A stretch of DNA of 64,000 bases from Sapria himalayana. Taxonomy: Eukaryota > Streptophyta > Magnoliopsida > Malpighiales > Rafflesiaceae. The notes under the pieces are model-generated. The model was not told the DNA's origin, did not search any database, and was given only the letters and a program-made list of their open reading frames with translations. The stretch is from positions 1 through 64,000 of the forward strand of contig JAREIK010016116.1 in the NCBI GenBank assembly GCA_029783825.1. Reading direction: 5' to 3'. The position numbers were made by a program, and so were the translations under genes. Every line of letters starts with the position of its first letter. The stretch's first letter is position 1. Positions 62,701 to 64,000 of the stretch are shown one piece after another.

Positions 62701-63464
62701 TGTATCTTTCTATTAATTTGTCTATCTATCTATCTATCTATCTGTCTATCTATTTGTCTATCTATCTATCTATCTATCTATATATCTATATATCTAATTT
62801 ATGTCTATCTGTTTATCTGTCTATATGTCTATCTATCTATATATCTATTTTCCTATATATCTAAATGTCTATATGTATATCTATCTATCTCATTATCAAT
62901 ATAGCTATCTATTTGTCGATAAATCTAATAATCTATCTATTTGTCTATGCATCTATGTGTCTATCTATCTATCTATCTATTTGACTATCTATAGATCTAT
63001 ATATCTACATATCATTCTTTCTATATATATATATATATATATATATATCTATCTGTCTATCTTTCTATATATATCTCTATTTATTTGTCTATTTTTTTAT
63101 CTCTATATCTATTTGTCAATCTATCTTAACTATCTTTCAATCTATTTATATGTCTATTTGTCTATTTGTCTATTAGTCTATTTGTCTATCTTTCTATTTA
63201 TCTATATATCTGTGTATCTATATATTTGTGTATCTATCTATCTATCTATCTATGTGTATGTATAACTATATATATATATATATATGTCTCTTGGTCTATA
63301 TAAATATTTGTCTAAGTATCTATATATCTATTTGAATATCTATCTATCTGATAATCAATATATCTATCTATCTATTTGTCTATCTCTCTTTGCATCTATT
63401 TGTATATCTATCTATCTGATAATCAATATGTGTCTATCTGTATATCTACCTATCTTTATTTTCC

Positions 63465-63495
<31 letters not shown>

Positions 63496-64000
63496 GTCTA
63501 TTAAAATGTGAAAATATCTATCTATCTAACTATTTATCTTATTTCTATATTTCTGTCTAACTATCTAAATGCCTTTTTATTTAACAATATTTTAGTATAA
63601 ATGCCTATATATGTATTTATCTAACTATCTTTCAATCAATTTATTTTCTATCTATTTATCTAACTATTTATTAATTTATATATCTTTCTGTGTATCTGAT
63701 CATATGACCATTTATTTATATGTATTTTTATCTATCTATCTGTCTGTATGTCTATCTATCAATCTACCTATTTGCAAATTTGTCTGTCTATCTAAATGTC
63801 TATAAATCTATCTATTTATCTATCTATCTATTTATCAATTTATCTATTAATCAATCAATTAGTCTGTCTGTCTATCTATCTGTATATCTATCTATCTGTA
63901 TATTTCTATTTCTATTTATCTCTATCATCCTATTTGTTTAGTTGTCTATTTTTTAATGAGTATCGATATATCTATCTATTTGTCTATTTTTTTATCTATC
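58617..64000 (+). repeat. Degenerate TCTA tetranucleotide array, right block, continues past the window
   Basis: 5.4 kb of TCTA with TCTG, TTTA, TCAA and TATG variants and embedded TA runs (for example 59020-59040, 59748-59786, 63025-63048). Same strand orientation as 46666-49570, so both are halves of one array. The frequent open frames rich in Tyr, Leu, Ser and Ile are artefacts of the unit. Confidence 0.95.

Noticed and set aside
58824..63941. Further Tyr/Leu/Ser/Ile frames up to 173 codons
   Set aside because: Same tetranucleotide artefact in the right half of the array.
1..64000. CRISPR arrays, rRNA or tRNA genes
   Set aside because: No regularly spaced identical repeats with unique spacers and no convincing tRNA or rRNA sequence was seen by eye. 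The genome type is plant.

Overview
The window is repeat-rich nuclear DNA of a flowering plant. The evidence is plant-type CACTA (En/Spm) elements, Ac-like and DUF659-type hAT elements, a Tourist-like MITE, Ty1/copia and Ty3/gypsy remnants, and pieces of plant-like PP2A and SWIB genes with intron-like gaps. The DNA is very AT-rich, with sharp GC-rich islands only at hAT ends and in a few minisatellites. I found no intact host gene, no convincing tRNA or rRNA, and no CRISPR. Every coding region is decayed. I cannot name the species; a large, repeat-rich genome (perhaps a monocot) fits.

Layout: (1) 1-6700 is minus-strand CACTA element #1 (gene A plus a TNP2 transposase), then a purine tract and an AT-rich minisatellite. 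(2) 6701-30959 is a second CACTA-type element, bounded by CACTACAAG/CTTGTAGTG and a TTT on both sides. It carries two decayed hAT transposases, a copia remnant, a MITE, minisatellites, a tandem duplication with GC-rich trinucleotide islands, and a 3.5-kb Ac-like hAT inserted in its right subterminal repeats. (3) 30960-38932 is AT-rich and ends in a CACTA terminus that interrupts a minus-strand copia reverse transcriptase. The simplest reading is that this is the other side of CACTA #1. A 386-bp hAT MITE with a perfect 8-bp target duplication lies inside. (4) 38933-45620 holds two copia elements in opposite orientations, the plus one (Tnt1/Tork-like) inserted in the gag of the minus one. (5) 46666-49570 and 58617-64000 form one huge degenerate TCTA tetranucleotide array, more than 8 kb in this window and running off its right edge. 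(6) 49571-58616 is CACTA #3, which splits the array. It is the same family as #1.

The most interesting locus is inside CACTA #3. Between two copies of the element's own 3' coding end lies a minus-strand chimera of host gene pieces: a SWIB/MDM2 domain fused at a short microhomology to the catalytic subunit of protein phosphatase 2A, including its terminal exon. Intron-like gaps remain, so the capture was at DNA level (Pack-CACTA behaviour). Both partners are broken.

Nothing here works together as a pathway. The window is a nesting record: copia inside copia, CACTA inside copia, CACTA inside CACTA, hAT inside CACTA, and CACTA inside a microsatellite array.
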